Made by a program: the position numbers and the translations under genes
Origin: an uncultured Alphaproteobacteria bacterium
GTDB taxonomy: Bacteria; Pseudomonadota; Alphaproteobacteria; Rhodobacterales; Rhodobacteraceae
Reading direction: 5' to 3'
Assembly (NCBI GenBank): GCA_902574225.1
Contig: CACGMO010000020.1
Coordinates: 1-36,727 of the forward strand
Length of the DNA stretch: 36,727 nucleotides
Notes under the pieces: generated by a model
The model's database searches: none
Told to the model about the DNA's origin: nothing
The model's input: only the letters and a program-made list of their open reading frames with translations
Shown: in pieces, positions 35,474 to 36,727 of the stretch
How positions within the stretch are numbered: position 1 is the first letter of the stretch
How the letters are laid out: each line of letters starts with the position of its first letter

Positions 35474-35863
35474 TTGTTACCTAAATTTAAACATAAACAG
35501 CTAAAATTTAATGAAGGAGACTTAATTTATTCTATCGGAGATGAAGCAAAAAACGTATATCTAATTCATAGTGGTCATATCAGTATAAGATCTAAACACG
35601 GACTAGAGCTTGGAAACCTTGGACCTGGAGAAATTTTTGGTGAAGTGGGTAGAGTAATTAATTCTCCTCGAACAGTAACAGCCAAGGCAAAAACTGACTG
35701 TGTTGTATATGAGATTGACTGGGCTAATCTCCAAAAAAAACTAGATGAGGCCGACCCAGTCTTAGTTGCTATTACTAGAGGCCTATCATTGAGAATTGGA
35801 GATGCAAATGAGCTTGCAGAAAAATTATGGCTTGAATTAAGTGTTTATAAATCACTCGAATAA
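35474..35863 (+). CDS. Stand-alone cyclic-nucleotide-binding domain protein
   Basis: This 129-residue protein is almost entirely one cNMP-binding domain of the CRP/PKA fold. It shows FNEGDLIYSIGDEAKNVYLI (12-31), then the phosphate-binding cassette GEIFGE (52-57) with R66 and T67. It has no helix-turn-helix, kinase or channel part, so it must act by binding a partner. The start is TTG at 35474, supported by AAGGAG five bases upstream, immediately after the cyclase stop codon. The pairing makes it the probable receptor for the cyclase product. Its effector is unknown. Confidence 0.85.
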   Translation: MLPKFKHKQLKFNEGDLIYSIGDEAKNVYLIHSGHISIRSKHGLELGNLGPGEIFGEVGRVINSPRTVTAKAKTDCVVYEIDWANLQKKLDEADPVLVAITRGLSLRIGDANELAEKLWLELSVYKSLE

Positions 35864-35871
35864 TAAGAAAA

Positions 35872-36594
35872 TCAATTTTTTTCAATAAGGTTCAGCCAGT
35901 TTTGGTATATAAGCTTTGCTCCATTAATAAGTGATTGTCTATTTTTTTGTTGATACTTAATTATTTCTTTAATGCCATTTGGGCCGATAGCGTCGTAAAA
36001 ATCTTTTTTTATTTTTGGAATAGTTATCCAATTTTGAATAGTGTCATCAACAACTTCTGGGTGAAACTGGACAGAAAACGCATGATTTAAATAGGAAAGT
36101 GCTTGAATTGAACAGCTGTCAGAAGAAGCCAGCACTTTTATCTTTTCTTTAGAAAAATTGGATATTTCAGCCGAGTGGCCCTGCAACACACGCATATCTT
36201 CAGAAAGGTTCCTAAATAAATTATTTGAATATACTTCCCGCTTCACAGAAATCTCCTTAAACCCGATCTCCGGAGTTTGTGATTTGACTACTAGAGCACC
36301 TAAGGCTTCACCAAGTAATTGATGTCCTAAACAAATCCCAAAAAATGGTTTTTCCAAATTCAAAACCCAATTCTTAATAAATAGCTTTTCTTTGACTAAC
36401 CAAGGGTATCTATTTTCTTCCCAAACATTCATGGGACCTCCCATAACCCACAAAGCATCATATTTGTCGACAGAGGGTGGTTTTTTCAATGAAGAAAAAT
36501 AAAATCGTTCGAAGGAGTGTCCATCAGATCTAAAAAATTTCTCATAGGATCCAAGATCGACCTCCGGGACATGGTTTATTACAAGAATCTTAAT
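35872..36594 (-). CDS. Class I glutamine amidotransferase-like protein, probable non-ATG start
   Basis: This is a GuaA-N-type class I glutamine amidotransferase. The nucleophile cysteine lies in GICLGHQLLGEALGA and the His-Glu pair in VQFHPEV, and all three triad residues are present. From the first conventional start (TTG, 36489) it lacks the N-terminal Rossmann strand. Upstream the same frame stays open and encodes IKILVINHVPEVDLGSYEKF, the expected first strand and helix, beginning at an ATT (36592-36594). The full protein would be 240 residues (C88, H178, E180), the normal family length. No ATG, GTG or TTG opens this frame beyond it before a stop codon. Substrate unknown. It converges on the cNMP gene, eight bases away. 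Confidence 0.8.
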   Translation of the reverse strand: MKILVINHVPEVDLGSYEKFFRSDGHSFERFYFSSLKKPPSVDKYDALWVMGGPMNVWEENRYPWLVKEKLFIKNWVLNLEKPFFGICLGHQLLGEALGALVVKSQTPEIGFKEISVKREVYSNNLFRNLSEDMRVLQGHSAEISNFSKEKIKVLASSDSCSIQALSYLNHAFSVQFHPEVVDDTIQNWITIPKIKKDFYDAIGPNGIKEIIKYQQKNRQSLINGAKLIYQNWLNLIEKN

Positions 36595-36727
36595 TTTTCT
36601 TACTTTCTTTATTTTTCATTCCATTTGATAATAAATAAATTTTTAAAAATCAAAGTTGGAGAAGTTTTATTCGTCCTAAACAACATTTTTTGAAACTCTA
36701 TCGAATAGACCTAGACTATAACGACAT

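Overview
The window reads as an AT-rich, gene-dense stretch of a proteobacterial chromosome, most likely from a small-genome marine alphaproteobacterium. That assignment rests on family-level impressions: red-type form IC RuBisCO with CbbX, a Tat-exported SoxC, a DUF6494 protein, a bacterial NDUFAF6-like protein and the separate LigA/LigB subunits. I cannot name the genus. The gene content describes a mixotroph that can draw electrons from reduced sulfur, fix CO2 by the Calvin-Benson-Bassham (CBB) cycle, and degrade protocatechuate-type aromatic acids.

Layout. (1) 1-2900, minus strand: a sulfur-oxidation segment, thioredoxin-soxY-soxZ-soxC-soxD, with soxD cut by the window edge and no soxX, soxA or soxB between soxZ and soxC. 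(2) 3207-6307, plus strand: a TRAP transporter dctP-dctQ-dctM with a perfect 13-bp hairpin after dctP. (3) 6346-12878, minus strand: a tightly overlapping operon for the whole protocatechuate 4,5-cleavage pathway (ligA, ligB, ligC, galB, ligK, galD, ligI), headed by a DUF1932 dehydrogenase of unknown role. Together ligA-ligI convert protocatechuate to pyruvate and oxaloacetate, and the convergent TRAP operon is the natural candidate importer. (4) A rhodanese (minus) and an MFS exporter (plus).

(5) 15084-20096: about 5 kb of small accessory genes lying between an intact tRNA-Leu(CAA) gene (20011-20096) and a decayed 70-nt copy of the 3' part of the same tRNA (15084-15153). The geometry is that of integration at a tRNA 3' end, but no integrase is left. 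Four of its ten small genes look like single-domain dimeric alpha/beta-barrel proteins. (6) 20229-27005: housekeeping genes: a YqaA-type membrane protein, dsbB, an HNH nuclease, an esterase, an AlkA-type glycosylase, an NDUFAF6-like protein, cimA and cysS. The last five form an overlapping minus-strand run. (7) 27120-27851: a MlaA-like protein.

(8) 27853-33993, minus strand: a CBB operon, small membrane protein-cbbF-cbbP-cbbA-cbbL-cbbS-cbbX. No cbbR is next to it. The divergent neighbours are a fused alpha/beta-hydrolase/class III nucleotide cyclase and a stand-alone cyclic-nucleotide-binding protein. They share with the CBB operon a short intergenic region that contains a palindrome and a repeated 10-mer. 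(9) A class I glutamine amidotransferase, probably with a non-ATG start, ends the window.

The most interesting items for follow-up are the hydrolase-cyclase/cNMP-receptor pair facing the CBB operon, the tRNA-flanked island, and the physical linkage of sulfur oxidation, aromatic catabolism and CO2 fixation.
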